DNA of 64,000 bases from Streptomyces avicenniae. Lineage in GTDB: Bacteria > Actinomycetota > Actinomycetes > Streptomycetales > Streptomycetaceae. Made by a program: the position numbers and the translations under genes. Of the stretch, positions 1 to 9,434 are shown piece by piece (within the stretch, counting starts at the first letter, position 1; each line of letters opens with the position of its first letter). The stretch covers positions 248,001 to 312,000 of the forward strand of contig NZ_JOEK01000001.1 of NCBI RefSeq assembly GCF_000719135.1, given 5' to 3'. The notes below the pieces were generated by a model. The model searched no databases. It was not told the origin of the DNA and was given only the letters and a program-made list of their open reading frames with translations.

Positions 1-1156
1 GCTGCGCGGCCGGGGCGGGGCCGTACGCGGAGGGCGCCGTGTCGCCGGGGCCGCCGCGCGGGTAGCCGTAGCCGCCACCACCGGCGGGCGGCCCGTAGGC
101 GGGCGCGTACGGGGACGGCGTGGCAGGTCCCTGCCGCGGCTGCGGCTGCGTCGCGGGCGACGGCGTCCGCGGCTCGGAGCCGCCGGGCCCGACACGGCCG
201 AGGTCGCCGAGGCCGTACTCGGGGAAGACGGCCTGCGAGATGCCCGAGCCGCTCTGCGGGCGCTCCGCGGCGGCCGGGTCGATGGACGGCGGCGCACCGG
301 TGAGCCCGTCGGCGGCGCGGCGGCACGCGTCCAGCAGCTCGCCCGCCGAGCCGAACCGCTCGTCGGGGTTCTTGCGCAGGGCCCGCCCGATCAGGGCGTC
401 CAGCTCGGGCGTCACCGCCCGGTTCAGCGACGACGCGGACGGCGGCGCCTCCGTGACGTGCGCGTACGCGATGGCGAGCCCCGAGTCGGCGTCGAACGGC
501 ACCCGGCCGGTGATCAGCTCGAACAGCAGCACGCCCACCGAGTACAGGTCGGAGCGCGCGTCCACGGCCCGCCCGAGCGCCTGCTCGGGGGACAGGTACT
601 GCGGGGTGCCGACGACCATGCCGGTCTGCGTCATCGCCGTGACGCCCGACTGCATGGCGCGCGCGATGCCGAAGTCCATGACCTTGACGGCGCCGCGCCG
701 GGTGAGCATCACGTTGCCCGGCTTGATGTCGCGGTGGACGAGGCCCATCTCGTGGCTCAGGTCGAGCGCGGCCAGCACACCCGCCGTGACGCGCAGCGCC
801 TTGTCGGCGGGCATCGCCCCGTACGCCGCGACGTCGGCGGCCAGCACGTCGCGCAGCGGCTGGCCCTCGACGTACTCCATGACGATGTACGGCACGGCGC
901 CGCCCGCCGCCCACTCCTCGCCCGTGTCGAAGACGGACACGATGTTGGGGTGCGTGAGCTTGGCCACGGCCTGCGCCTCGAAGCGGAACCGCTCCCGGAA
1001 CGCCTGCTCGCCGCTGACCTCGGAGCGCATGGTCTTGACGGCGACCGGCCGTTCCAGGACCGTGTCCCAGGCGAGATGGACCGACGCCATCCCGCCGCGG
1101 CCCAGCAGATCACGCAGCAGGTAGCGTCCGTTCCCGACGCTCGCCTGGTCACTCAT
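1..1156 (-). CDS. Ser/Thr protein kinase, N-terminal part (cut by left edge)
   Basis: Hanks-type kinase phosphorylating Ser/Thr of target proteins. The start is ATG at 1156, about nine bases after a GGGGGGA ribosome site. The protein begins MSDQASVGNGRYLLRDLLGR. Visible motifs are the glycine loop GRGGMASV (about residues 19-26), the ATP-binding lysine in VAVK (41), HRDIKPGNV, DFGIAR and the activation segment GTPQYLSPEQ. After the kinase fold (about residue 275) comes a Pro/Gly/Tyr-rich linker that runs off the window at about residue 385, so any transmembrane or extracellular part is unseen. It is divergent from a second kinase at 1339 across 182 bp that must hold both promoters. Same family as its neighbour; not a pseudogene as far as visible. 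Confidence 0.93.
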   Translation of the reverse strand, partial: MSDQASVGNGRYLLRDLLGRGGMASVHLAWDTVLERPVAVKTMRSEVSGEQAFRERFRFEAQAVAKLTHPNIVSVFDTGEEWAAGGAVPYIVMEYVEGQPLRDVLAADVAAYGAMPADKALRVTAGVLAALDLSHEMGLVHRDIKPGNVMLTRRGAVKVMDFGIARAMQSGVTAMTQTGMVVGTPQYLSPEQALGRAVDARSDLYSVGVLLFELITGRVPFDADSGLAIAYAHVTEAPPSASSLNRAVTPELDALIGRALRKNPDERFGSAGELLDACRRAADGLTGAPPSIDPAAAERPQSGSGISQAVFPEYGLGDLGRVGPGGSEPRTPSPATQPQPRQGPATPSPYAPAYGPPAGGGGYGYPRGGPGDTAPSAYGPAPAAQ

Positions 1157-1338
1157 GCGACTGTCCCCCCAGTCGGCACGCATGGTCAGCCACAGCTGAG
1201 CCCGTCGGCGCGCGTGTTACGGAGCTGTTTTCCGGGCCAAGTCTGCCCGAGCGCCCGGTCACGTCAAGTCTCAACTTGTCAGCGCGGCCCCGGAACGGGT
1301 TTGATGGCCAGGCTACCCAGTGAACACGGCGAGGACTG

Positions 1339-2970
1339 ATGGCACAGGACCAAGGCGCTGCGGGCTCCGGCGACAACGAGCCCGGAGCGTTCGGCAACGA
1401 CGGTCCCGACGCGCCGGAATTGTGGGGTACGGGCGGATATGTCGGCGACGGCAGGTACCGGCTGACCCACCGCCTCGGCCGGGGCGGCATGGCGGAGGTC
1501 TTCGCCGCGGAGGACGTGCGGCTCGGGCGGACGGTCGCGGTGAAGCTGCTGCGTTCCGACCTCGCCGAGGACCCCGTCTCCAAGGCGCGCTTCACGCGTG
1601 AGGCGCAGTCGGTGGCCGGGCTGAACCACCACGCCGTCGTCGCCGTCTACGACTCGGGCGAGGAGGCGTCGGGCGGCCGGGTCACGTCCTACATCGTCAT
1701 GGAGCTGGTCAGCGGCCGGACGATCCGCGAGCTGCTGATCGACTCGGCGGCGCCGCCGCCCCCCGAGCAGGCGCTGACCATCGTCTCCGGCGTGCTGGAG
1801 GCCCTCGCCTACAGCCACCAGCACGGCATCGTGCACCGGGACATCAAGCCCGCCAACGTGATCATCACCGAGACCGGCACGGTCAAGGTCATGGACTTCG
1901 GCATCGCGCGGGCGCTGCACGGCGCCGCGCAGACGATGACGCAGACCGGCATGGTCATGGGCACGCCCCAGTACCTCTCGCCCGAGCAGGCGCTCGGCAA
2001 GACCGTGGACACGCGCTCCGACCTGTACGCGGTCGGCTGCCTGCTGTACGAGCTGCTGACGAACCGGCCGCCGTTCGTCGGCGAGACGCCGCTGTCCGTC
2101 GTCTACCAGCACGTCCAGGACACGCCGCGCCTGCCGTCCGAGGTCGCGCCGGACTGCCCGCCCGAGCTGGACGGGCTGGTGATGCGCGCGCTCACCAAGG
2201 AGCCGGAGGACCGCTACCAGACCGCCGAAGAGATGCGCGGCATGGTGCAGTACGCCCTGCGGCGGCTGGAGGAGCACGGCAGCCACACGGCCGGGCTGTG
2301 GAACACCGGCTCCGTCACCGGCGGCTCCACCCCGCCGCTCGGCACCCCGGCGTCCACCCGCGCCACCACCTCCGCGCGCACCCCGGCGGGCGGCGTCCCG
2401 CTGCTCATCGGCGGCCCTGACGGCGGCGACCCGCGCGGGTCCGCCTCCCGTGGCAGCCGTGCGCGCATCCTGATCGTCGCGATACTGGCGGTCGTCGCCA
2501 TCGGCACCGGCGTCCTGTTCGCCAGCAACTTCGGCGGCGACGACGGCGGCGGCACCCCGTCGGAGTCGGACCCGACGGGCACGACGCAGACCGACGACGA
2601 GCAGCCGACCGAGGCGACCCGCACGGAGGACGACGGCGAGGAAGAGGGCGACCAGGGCTCGGACGACGGGTACGACCCGTCCGAGGGCTGGAACGACCCG
2701 GGCTGGAACGACGACACCCCGACCGACGACGGCGAGGAGCAGCCGTCGCCCACGGAGGACGAGTCGGACGACCCGACCACGCCGCCCCCGACCGAGGACA
2801 CCGAGGAACCGCCGCCGCCGACCCCCACCGACCCCCCGACCGACGAGGAACCCCCGCCGGGCGCCGACGACGGCGGCACCACCGAGGGCGACGGCACGAC
2901 CACCCCGGGCGGCGACGCGGGGGTGTCCGAGGGCGCCACCACGGGCGACGCCGCAGGCGCCACCACCTGA
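1339..2970 (+). CDS. Membrane Ser/Thr protein kinase with acidic extracellular tail
   Basis: Transmembrane Hanks-type kinase, 543 aa. A short acidic N-terminus leads into the kinase domain: glycine loop LGRGGMAEVF near residue 46, ATP lysine K69 in VAVK, HRDIKPANV near 170, DFGIAR, and SPEQ of the activation segment. One membrane segment lies at about residues 374-396 (ILIVAILAVVAIGTGVLF). The outside tail of roughly 145 residues is rich in Asp, Glu, Thr, Pro and Gly, with no PASTA repeats, so ligand sensing, if any, is not by the PknB route. GAGG precedes the ATG. The next gene begins four bases after the stop. Kinase pairs lie near bkd genes in Streptomyces chromosomes, so this looks like core genome. 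Confidence 0.95.
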   Translation: MAQDQGAAGSGDNEPGAFGNDGPDAPELWGTGGYVGDGRYRLTHRLGRGGMAEVFAAEDVRLGRTVAVKLLRSDLAEDPVSKARFTREAQSVAGLNHHAVVAVYDSGEEASGGRVTSYIVMELVSGRTIRELLIDSAAPPPPEQALTIVSGVLEALAYSHQHGIVHRDIKPANVIITETGTVKVMDFGIARALHGAAQTMTQTGMVMGTPQYLSPEQALGKTVDTRSDLYAVGCLLYELLTNRPPFVGETPLSVVYQHVQDTPRLPSEVAPDCPPELDGLVMRALTKEPEDRYQTAEEMRGMVQYALRRLEEHGSHTAGLWNTGSVTGGSTPPLGTPASTRATTSARTPAGGVPLLIGGPDGGDPRGSASRGSRARILIVAILAVVAIGTGVLFASNFGGDDGGGTPSESDPTGTTQTDDEQPTEATRTEDDGEEEGDQGSDDGYDPSEGWNDPGWNDDTPTDDGEEQPSPTEDESDDPTTPPPTEDTEEPPPPTPTDPPTDEEPPPGADDGGTTEGDGTTTPGGDAGVSEGATTGDAAGATT

Positions 2971-2974
2971 CCCG

Positions 2975-4021
2975 GTGATGCCGCTCCCCGAGCACACCCT
3001 CGCCGCGCTGCTGCGCCGCTACGGCGCCGGGACCGCCCTGGAGTGCCGTCCGCTGACCGCCGGGCTGCTGAACCGCGGCTACCGGCTGGCGACGACGACG
3101 GGCCGCTACTTCCTGAAGCACCACCTCGACGGCGACCCGGCGGACACCGCCCCGCTGGTCAGGCAACACCGCGCGACCGCCGCGCTGGCCGCCCTCGGCC
3201 TGCCCGTCGCGCCGCCGGTGGCCGACCGCGACGGCCACACCGTCGTCGTGCACGGCGACCGCTGCTACGCGCTGCACCCGTGGGTCGAGGGCAGGCACCG
3301 CGACGGCGGCCAGCTCGACCGGGGCCAGAGCCGCCGCCTCGGCGCGCTGCTCGGCCGGGTGCACGGCGCCCTCGACCAGGTCATAAGGCGTACGCCGCTG
3401 CCCTACGCGCCGCCCGACCTGAACGTCCCGCACCGCGCCACCGCCGCGTTACCGGCCGACACGGAGCAGGTCATCGACGGCCTGCTGTCCCGTGTCCGCG
3501 CCCGGCCGCGCCGTACGGGCTTCGACGAACTCGCCGAACACCGGCTGCTGGAGCGCCGCGTCCTGCTGCGCGCGCACGCGCACCGCCGTCCGGGCGAGGC
3601 CGAGGTGCCCGCCGAGGGCTGGGTGCACGGCGACTTCCACCCGCTGAACCTGCTGTACCGCGCCGAAGGCCCGGTCGAGCCGGTGGCGATCGTGGACTGG
3701 GACCGTCTCGACGTGCAGCCGCGCGCCGAGGAGGCGGTACGGGCCGCCGCCATCTTCTTCGTGCGCCCGGACGGCGGCCTCGACCTGCCGAAGGTCCGCG
3801 CGTACGCCCGTGCCTACCGCGCCGCGACCGGCGCGTCCGCCGGTGAACTCGCCGCCGCCGCGCACCGGGTGTGGTGGGAGCGGCTGAACGACTTCTGGAT
3901 GCTGCGCTGGCACTACGAGCGCCACGACCACCGCGCCGACCCTCAATTCCCGGCCGCCGCGGCCCTGGTGGTGTGGTGGACGCGCCACCACGCGGCGGTC
4001 AGCGACGCGTTCAGCGCCTGA
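2975..4021 (+). CDS. Aminoglycoside phosphotransferase (APH)-fold small-molecule kinase
   Basis: 348-aa kinase-like protein of the phosphotransferase enzyme family (APH/choline kinase fold). The N-lobe has TGRYFLKHHL, with the probable ATP lysine. The catalytic loop is WVHGDFHPLNLLY near residues 215-227, with the HGDxHxxN signature. The metal-binding Asp is in IVDWDRLD near 240. The substrate cannot be told from sequence; family members act on antibiotics, sugars, choline or homoserine. The GTG start is followed directly by ATG at 2978, and either could be used. It begins four bases after the kinase gene, so the two are probably cotranscribed and possibly coupled. Confidence 0.85.
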   Translation: MMPLPEHTLAALLRRYGAGTALECRPLTAGLLNRGYRLATTTGRYFLKHHLDGDPADTAPLVRQHRATAALAALGLPVAPPVADRDGHTVVVHGDRCYALHPWVEGRHRDGGQLDRGQSRRLGALLGRVHGALDQVIRRTPLPYAPPDLNVPHRATAALPADTEQVIDGLLSRVRARPRRTGFDELAEHRLLERRVLLRAHAHRRPGEAEVPAEGWVHGDFHPLNLLYRAEGPVEPVAIVDWDRLDVQPRAEEAVRAAAIFFVRPDGGLDLPKVRAYARAYRAATGASAGELAAAAHRVWWERLNDFWMLRWHYERHDHRADPQFPAAAALVVWWTRHHAAVSDAFSA

Positions 4022-4099
4022 GCGCGCACGCTTCCCCGGCGGCCTCGTGGCCGGGACGATCGGGGGCGGCGATCCGAAGAGGAGCGGCGGGGGACCGGG

Positions 4100-4834
4100 A
4101 TGACGAGGAGCCGAGGGCTGGACCCGGAACGGGCCGCGCGGCTCGGCCCCTTGGTCGAGGAGTGTCGTCCGCTGCTGGCAGGCGAGGGCGGGATGGCCGC
4201 CGTGCAGCGGATGTTGAGCGACCGGCGGGTCGGCGTGATCGACGCGGTGGTGGTCACGTGCGAACTGCTGGGAGCCGGGCCCGGCGCGCTCGCCGAGGCG
4301 AAGACCGTCGTCCTGAGCAGCGCGGGCAGGCGCCGTGACCTGGAGGCCGTGGACCGGTTCGCGGAGGAGGTGGAACGCGCGGCCGGGCCCGTCGTACGGC
4401 CCGCGACGGCGGCGGACGTGCCGGGGCTGGTCGCGCTCGACCCCGTCGCGGCCGACGACCCGGCCCGCCGCGCGGCCATTCGCCGCTGGTGCGGGGACGG
4501 CTCGGCCTTCGTCGCCACGGACGCGTCGGAGCCGCTGGGCTACTGCGTGCTGGAGTACACGTTCTTCGAGCAGGGCTTCGTCACGATGCTGATGGTCGCG
4601 CCGGGCGCGCGGCGGCGCGGCATCGGTGCGAGCCTCCTGCGGGCGGCGGAGAACGCCTGCGTGACACCGAAGTTGTTCACGTCGGCCAACGTCTCCAACC
4701 AGCCGGTGCAACGCCTGCTGCACCGCGCGGGCTGGACCCCGGCCGGCCTGCTCCACGGCCTGGACGACGGCGACCCTGAACTGTTCTTCCGCTGCCCACC
4801 CCGCCCCGGACACCCCACCGCCCGCGACACCTGA
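4100..4834 (+). CDS. GNAT acetyltransferase with extra N-terminal helical region
   Basis: 244 aa. The first ~95 residues (MTRSRGLDPERAARLGPLVE onwards) are helical and not part of the GNAT fold. The GNAT domain begins near PVVRPATAADVPGLVALD and contains the acetyl-CoA loop ARRRGIGASLLRAAE (about residues 170-184) after VTMLMVAPG. The final beta strand is seen in VSNQPVQRLLHRAGW. The substrate is unknown. The start is preceded by GGGGGACCGGG. The gene follows the phosphotransferase by 78 bp in the same direction. The N-terminal half looks like an independent small domain fused on; I do not recognise it. Confidence 0.8.
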   Translation: MTRSRGLDPERAARLGPLVEECRPLLAGEGGMAAVQRMLSDRRVGVIDAVVVTCELLGAGPGALAEAKTVVLSSAGRRRDLEAVDRFAEEVERAAGPVVRPATAADVPGLVALDPVAADDPARRAAIRRWCGDGSAFVATDASEPLGYCVLEYTFFEQGFVTMLMVAPGARRRGIGASLLRAAENACVTPKLFTSANVSNQPVQRLLHRAGWTPAGLLHGLDDGDPELFFRCPPRPGHPTARDT

Positions 4835-4945
4835 CGGACGCCACGCCCCCTCGGCCAGCCCCCTGGACACACCGAAGTCGCACGGGGACCGTGGGACACT
4901 GGACAAGCCATGGGCAGACACCAGCGCGGTGGGGATGGGCGGTCA

Positions 4946-5932
4946 ATGAGCGTGCGGTTCGAGCGGGTTCCCCTTGTCGGGACGGGCGCCGACCTGGTCG
5001 GTGACGTGGACGCCTGGCTGGCCTCGCCGCCCGTGCACGCCCTCGTCGATGCGTTCGCCGCGGCACCTGGTGACCGGGACCTTCTGGAAGCACTGACTGC
5101 GGCCAAGGGAACGACGGGCGACCGTCTCGCCGGGCTCGACACTTTCACCGAACGCTGGGACACCCGGCAGGGGTTGGAGCGCAATCAGGCGACGGAGCTG
5201 CCGCTGACCGGCGAGCAGGAGGAACTGGCCCTCGCCGCGGCCACGGCGCTCGGCCTGCGCGGTGGCGCACGTCTCCGCTTCCACCACTACGACCACGTGC
5301 TGATCCTCGGCGGCCTGATCCGAGCGTGTCTGGCCCGGCCCGCCTATGCGGCGCATCTGATCGGCACAGGGCAGATCCGGGCCGGGTCGATCACGGCGCT
5401 CGGCGGGCACCGGCCCTTCGTCGGCGACGAGTTCCGGCTGGCGGCGGAGGCGGGCGCCCCGGAGCTGACGGAGGAGTACGAGGCCATGGACTTCGGCACG
5501 CGCCGGGCGTTCGGCCTCGCGGAGCCGGAACGGGTGGAGGGCGAGGTGTCCGATCTGCCCGGTGGTACGTGGGGCGTGCGGCACTACCGCACGGCCGAGG
5601 GTGTGACGGTCCACGTGGTCGCCGCCCCCTCCTCTGAGCCAGGTGTCCGCAGGGCCAACACGCCCGACTCCTACGACTTCTTCGCGCGGCGGCTCGCCGA
5701 ACTGCGGCCTGGTCAACGGCTGCTGATGGTCACCACGCCGATCTACGTGCCCGCCCAGCACACGGCCGCACTCCGCATGCTGGCGCTGCCGTTCGGCGTG
5801 GAGGTGGACACGGTGGGCAATGAACCGGGTGTCGTCACGGGCGCCCCCGCGTCGAGCTTCAGCGCCACGAAGTATCTGCTTGAGGTGCGCTCCGCCGTCC
5901 GCGCCATGCGGCAACTCGTCGCCGCGCTGTAA
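4946..5932 (+). CDS. YdcF/DUF218-like Rossmann protein (tentative)
   Basis: About 328 aa and soluble. The order of motifs resembles YdcF/SanA proteins: DHVLILGG in the first strand, then ITALGGHRPF, an acidic stretch, RANTPDSYDFFARRL (similar to the family's nT-x-x-N helix), then LLMVTTPIYVPAQHTAALRM matching the usual LVTS-x-x-H-x-x-R segment, and PFGVEVDTVG. This is inference from pattern only; the function of the family is poorly known. I chose the ATG at 4946 because GGGGATGGG lies just upstream; an in-frame ATG at 4910 would add 12 residues without a good ribosome site. It converges tail to tail with the NB-ARC gene, with only seven bases between stops. Confidence 0.6.
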   Translation: MSVRFERVPLVGTGADLVGDVDAWLASPPVHALVDAFAAAPGDRDLLEALTAAKGTTGDRLAGLDTFTERWDTRQGLERNQATELPLTGEQEELALAAATALGLRGGARLRFHHYDHVLILGGLIRACLARPAYAAHLIGTGQIRAGSITALGGHRPFVGDEFRLAAEAGAPELTEEYEAMDFGTRRAFGLAEPERVEGEVSDLPGGTWGVRHYRTAEGVTVHVVAAPSSEPGVRRANTPDSYDFFARRLAELRPGQRLLMVTTPIYVPAQHTAALRMLALPFGVEVDTVGNEPGVVTGAPASSFSATKYLLEVRSAVRAMRQLVAAL

Positions 5933-5939
5933 CGTCGGC

Positions 5940-8927
5940 TCAACCGTCGGTGCCCCTCTGCGCCAAGGCTGCCCGGCACAGGTCCAGTTCGGTCCGGGCG
6001 GCGGCCGTCCCGCTCTCGCTGCCGGTGGCCAGGTAGAGGCCGAGGGCCTGCTCGGCGGCGTCGGCGCCCTCGGCATGGCGTCCCTGCGCGCGCAGGGACG
6101 CCGCGAGCAGAAGGTGGGCACGGGCCTCGCCGAAACCGGCCCGCATGGGACGGTACAGCCGTACCGCCTCGCGCAGACGTGACTCCGCCGTGACGTGGTC
6201 GCCTTGCCTGCTCAGGAGACCGCTCGCCACCAGCAGGGCGTCGGGGTAGCCGTGCGGGCTGTATCTGCGGAAGCGTTCCAAGGCCTCGCCGTGGAGGCCG
6301 ACGGCCTCCTCCACCTTCCCGGCCAGGGCCAGGGCGGACGCCAGGTTGTTCAGGGCGTGCGCGATGCCGCGGTTGTCATGCGCCGTGCGGTACAGGCGTA
6401 CGGCTTCCCGAAGGGTGCCGATCGCGGTGGCGTGGTCACCGCCGAGGCGCTGGATCACCCCCATGAGGTTCAGGCAGCGCGCCTGACCGGCGGTGAAGGC
6501 GGCCTCCTCGTAGAGGTGGAGCGCTCGGCCCAGATGGCCGAGTGCCCGCGTCCGGTCGCCGCTCAGGCGCGCCGCCATGGCCAGCAGGTACTCCGCCTCG
6601 GCGGAGCCGAAGCTGTCCCCCGCCGCCGCGTACTCCTCGGCCGCCCGCGCGCAGCTGGCCACGGACTGCTCAGCACCCTCGACGTCGCGCTGCGGGGCGC
6701 TCCCCCGGGCGAGCATGTCGGCGGCGAGAACGGTGTCCCCCAGCTCGATGTAGAGCGAACGGGCCGCGCGGAACTCGGCCAGGGCTCTCTCCTGCTTCCC
6801 CTCGGTGCGGAGTGCGTCGCCGAGCAGGCCGCGCAGATCCGCCTCGGCACGCCGATCGGAGGTCTTCGCGGCTTCGATCGCCGTCTCGTAGCGGGGGATG
6901 GCATCCTTCGAGTGGGCCGACAGGGACAGGTACAGGCCCATGGCGCGTGGGAGGCGCCAGAGGTGGGAGGCGTGCCCGTACCGGGCGGCGAGATCCATGC
7001 AACCGAGCAGGTTCCGGTGCTCGGCCTCGAACCATTCCGACGACAGGGCCGGGCTGGACACGTCCGGCAACCGGCGGTGCGGTGTGTCCGCCGCGTCCGG
7101 CACCGGGCGGGCGGGCAGCTGTACCCGGCGGGCGGCCAGCGCGGTCGCCAGGTAGAAGTCGATCAGTCGGCCGGACGCCTGCCGCCGTACCTCCCACGGC
7201 TCCGCGGCGGCGAGTTCCTCGCGCGCGAACTCCCTGAGCAGATCGTGCATGCCGATGCGGGAGCGGCCGTGCTCGTTGACCAGGCTCTCCCGGACGAGGA
7301 CGTCCAGCCCTGCCCGGCCCGACCACTCGTCCTCGGCCAAGGCCTCCACGACACGGCGGTCCATGCTCTCGGGAGGGTGCAGGCCGAGGAGCCGGAACAG
7401 CCGCTGCTGCGGTCCCGTCAGCCGACGGAACGAGGTGAGGAAGGCGGTGTAGACAGGACGTGCGGTGCCCAGCCGTAGCCAGCGGAGGCGACCGTCCTCC
7501 GGGGACGCCGCCTCCCGCACGCCGCTCTCCGCGACGGCGCGTTGTTCCTCGGCCATCTCGTCGCGGATGTCGGCGAGGCTCCACGCGGGCCGCCCCCTGC
7601 TGTAGGCCGCCTTCAGCCGGATCGCCAGCGGCAGGTGCCCGCACAGGCGGACCAGTTCCCTGACCGCGTCCGGCTCGGCCTCGGTCCGTTGATTCCCGAC
7701 CATGCGGGTGAACAGCTCGACGGAAGCGCCCTCGGCGAAGGGCGGCAGCTGCCTCGGCGCGCTGTTGTCCACTCCCAGTTCCTCCAGCCACCGTCGGCTC
7801 GTGACGAGGACGAGCGCCTCCCCTGCCCGTGGCAACAACGGCTCGATCTGCTCGAAGGACGCGGCGTTGTCCAGGACGACGACCATCCGCCGCAGCCGCG
7901 CGACGTCCTGCCACACGGCGGTGAGCTCCCGGAGGCTGACGCCGTCCTTCGGCGGCTGGCCGAGCGTGGCCTGCAGCAGGGCGCGGAGCGCTTCCTCCGT
8001 GGTGAGCGGCTCCGCGTCAACGGTGTGCGCCTGGAGGTCGAGGAAGTACTGGCCGTCCGGGTAGCGGGCCCCGTGGCGGTGGGCGAGGCGTATCGCCAGG
8101 GTGGTCTTGCCGACGCCCCCCATGCCGTAGACGGCATGGACCACGGGAAAGCCGTCCGCGGCCTCGATCTCGGCATCGGCGTCCACCAACTCGTCGTCGC
8201 GTCCGGTGAAGTCGCGGATGTCGGACGGGAGAGGACAGGACCTGCCCAGGCCGTCGGCCGCCGGCTCGGACGCCAACCGCGTGGCGGCGGAGGCCCGCAG
8301 GGCGCGGGCGATCGGAGGCAGACGCTCGGCGAGCAGCCGGACAGGCAGCATCCAGGAGACGCGCGGCGACCCGCTGCCGGAATCGACGGTGGCGAGCGAG
8401 ACCATGCCGGTCACCTGGCCGGTGTCGGCGAGGACGACGGCCGCCCCGCTGAAGCCGGGCCGGATCTGTTCTCCTCTGAGCCGACTGTCGTCCAGTTGGT
8501 ACCAGCCCTGCGAAAGGGTCTCCCCCATGATCTCCGCCTGCGCGTGGACCCCGAAGTTCCGTTCCAGGGGATAACCGAACGCCCGGACGAGGGCGCCTTC
8601 GGGGCACGCGGACGTCAGCGGCGCGGCTGCCGCGCCCGGTGGGGGCGGAACGGACAGCCGGAGCACGGCGGCGTCCCCGCGCAGGGCGTCGTCGTAGGGC
8701 CACCAACCGTCCGGCTCCACCACGGCCGCCGACGCTTCGGCGGAGAGGCCGGGGAAGTCAACGAGGACGGGATCGGTGGGACGCACCGTGACGTCGGTCG
8801 CGTGGACGGCATCCCTCACCACGTGGGCGCAGGTGAGGATGCGTCCGTCGCCGAGATGCATACCGGCGCCGTAGATGGCGCCGTGCCTGTCGGAGATCCG
8901 CACCGACCACGATGCGAGGTCGCTCAC
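5940..8927 (-). CDS. Trypsin-like protease / NB-ARC ATPase / TPR conflict protein
   Basis: 995-aa three-part protein. (1) An N-terminal trypsin-fold protease with apparently intact triad: H35 in TCAHVV, D85 in GDAAVLRL, S160 in RPGFSGAAV. (2) An NB-ARC/AP-ATPase: P-loop GMGGVGKTT at 268-276, Walker B RMVVVLDNA, sensor LVTSRRWL, and CGHLPLAIRL equivalent to the GLPLA box, followed by a winged-helix region. (3) A C-terminal array of TPR-like helices from about residue 650 to 980 (repeats such as GVIQRLGGDHATAIGTLREA and ALNNLASALALAGKVEEAVG). By analogy with STAND proteins the TPRs would sense, the NB-ARC would oligomerise with ATP, and the protease would be unleashed. Start ATG overlaps the upstream gene's stop (ATGA), so the pair is coupled. 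No signal peptide, so it is cytoplasmic. Confidence 0.92.
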   Translation of the reverse strand: MSDLASWSVRISDRHGAIYGAGMHLGDGRILTCAHVVRDAVHATDVTVRPTDPVLVDFPGLSAEASAAVVEPDGWWPYDDALRGDAAVLRLSVPPPPGAAAAPLTSACPEGALVRAFGYPLERNFGVHAQAEIMGETLSQGWYQLDDSRLRGEQIRPGFSGAAVVLADTGQVTGMVSLATVDSGSGSPRVSWMLPVRLLAERLPPIARALRASAATRLASEPAADGLGRSCPLPSDIRDFTGRDDELVDADAEIEAADGFPVVHAVYGMGGVGKTTLAIRLAHRHGARYPDGQYFLDLQAHTVDAEPLTTEEALRALLQATLGQPPKDGVSLRELTAVWQDVARLRRMVVVLDNAASFEQIEPLLPRAGEALVLVTSRRWLEELGVDNSAPRQLPPFAEGASVELFTRMVGNQRTEAEPDAVRELVRLCGHLPLAIRLKAAYSRGRPAWSLADIRDEMAEEQRAVAESGVREAASPEDGRLRWLRLGTARPVYTAFLTSFRRLTGPQQRLFRLLGLHPPESMDRRVVEALAEDEWSGRAGLDVLVRESLVNEHGRSRIGMHDLLREFAREELAAAEPWEVRRQASGRLIDFYLATALAARRVQLPARPVPDAADTPHRRLPDVSSPALSSEWFEAEHRNLLGCMDLAARYGHASHLWRLPRAMGLYLSLSAHSKDAIPRYETAIEAAKTSDRRAEADLRGLLGDALRTEGKQERALAEFRAARSLYIELGDTVLAADMLARGSAPQRDVEGAEQSVASCARAAEEYAAAGDSFGSAEAEYLLAMAARLSGDRTRALGHLGRALHLYEEAAFTAGQARCLNLMGVIQRLGGDHATAIGTLREAVRLYRTAHDNRGIAHALNNLASALALAGKVEEAVGLHGEALERFRRYSPHGYPDALLVASGLLSRQGDHVTAESRLREAVRLYRPMRAGFGEARAHLLLAASLRAQGRHAEGADAAEQALGLYLATGSESGTAAARTELDLCRAALAQRGTDG

Positions 8928-9286
8928 TCGGCGTTCCCGCTCCTCGACCCATGCGACATCGGCTCGGCGGACGCCCGATCCCAGGTGATCGTCACCTTGA
9001 GATGCCCCTCGGCTCCCGCCTCCGTGAGCACCACACCCGTCTTGGCGTGAATCCGCACCCCGAACTCCACCTGCACGCTTGTCGAGTCGGTCGCCCGGAG
9101 AGCCTGCAGGGCCTTGGAAGCCGCTCGGGAGATCGGTTGCAGGGCCTCCTCCAGGGACTGCGTCGCCTGGATGACCCGGTCCCCGACCCGCGAGACCTGT
9201 TGGACGTCACGCGGATCCGGTGTGGTCTCGACGACGAGGGACCCCTCGTCGTCGTCACCGATCGGGACCCGCAACAGCTCGGTCAT
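8924..9286 (-). CDS. CU044_2847/Trypco1-type small protein, partner of the trypsin-NB-ARC protein
   Basis: 120 aa, beginning MTELLRVPIGDDDEGSLVVE. It has an N-terminal beta region, a helical middle (QATQSLEEALQPISRAASKA) and a beta-rich C-terminus ending in HLKVTITWDRAS. This matches the 'trypsin-co-occurring' family of actinobacteria, whose members sit next to trypsin-domain ATPases; that is family knowledge, while the biochemical role is unknown. The likely role is adaptor, inhibitor or substrate of the protease. The start at 9286 follows GGAGTGGGGATC. Its stop overlaps the start of the 995-aa gene by four bases, so both should be made in fixed ratio. Confidence 0.8.
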   Translation of the reverse strand: MTELLRVPIGDDDEGSLVVETTPDPRDVQQVSRVGDRVIQATQSLEEALQPISRAASKALQALRATDSTSVQVEFGVRIHAKTGVVLTEAGAEGHLKVTITWDRASAEPMSHGSRSGNAE

Positions 9287-9434
9287 ACGATCCCCACTCC
9301 AGGCAGGTAGACAGCGTCTGGTGGAGCCATCTTGCTGTGCGGCAACTGCGCCGAACAAGCGCGTGGTTGAGTAGGGGCCCGGGGCTCGGCGCGGTCCGGG
9401 GAGGTGGGGCTTCCCTGTCGGCCGCGCGGTGGGG

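Noticed and set aside
1279..2997. 572-aa open frame antisense to the second kinase
   Set aside because: Arg/Gly/Val low-complexity shadow caused by GC bias; the plus-strand frame has all the kinase motifs.
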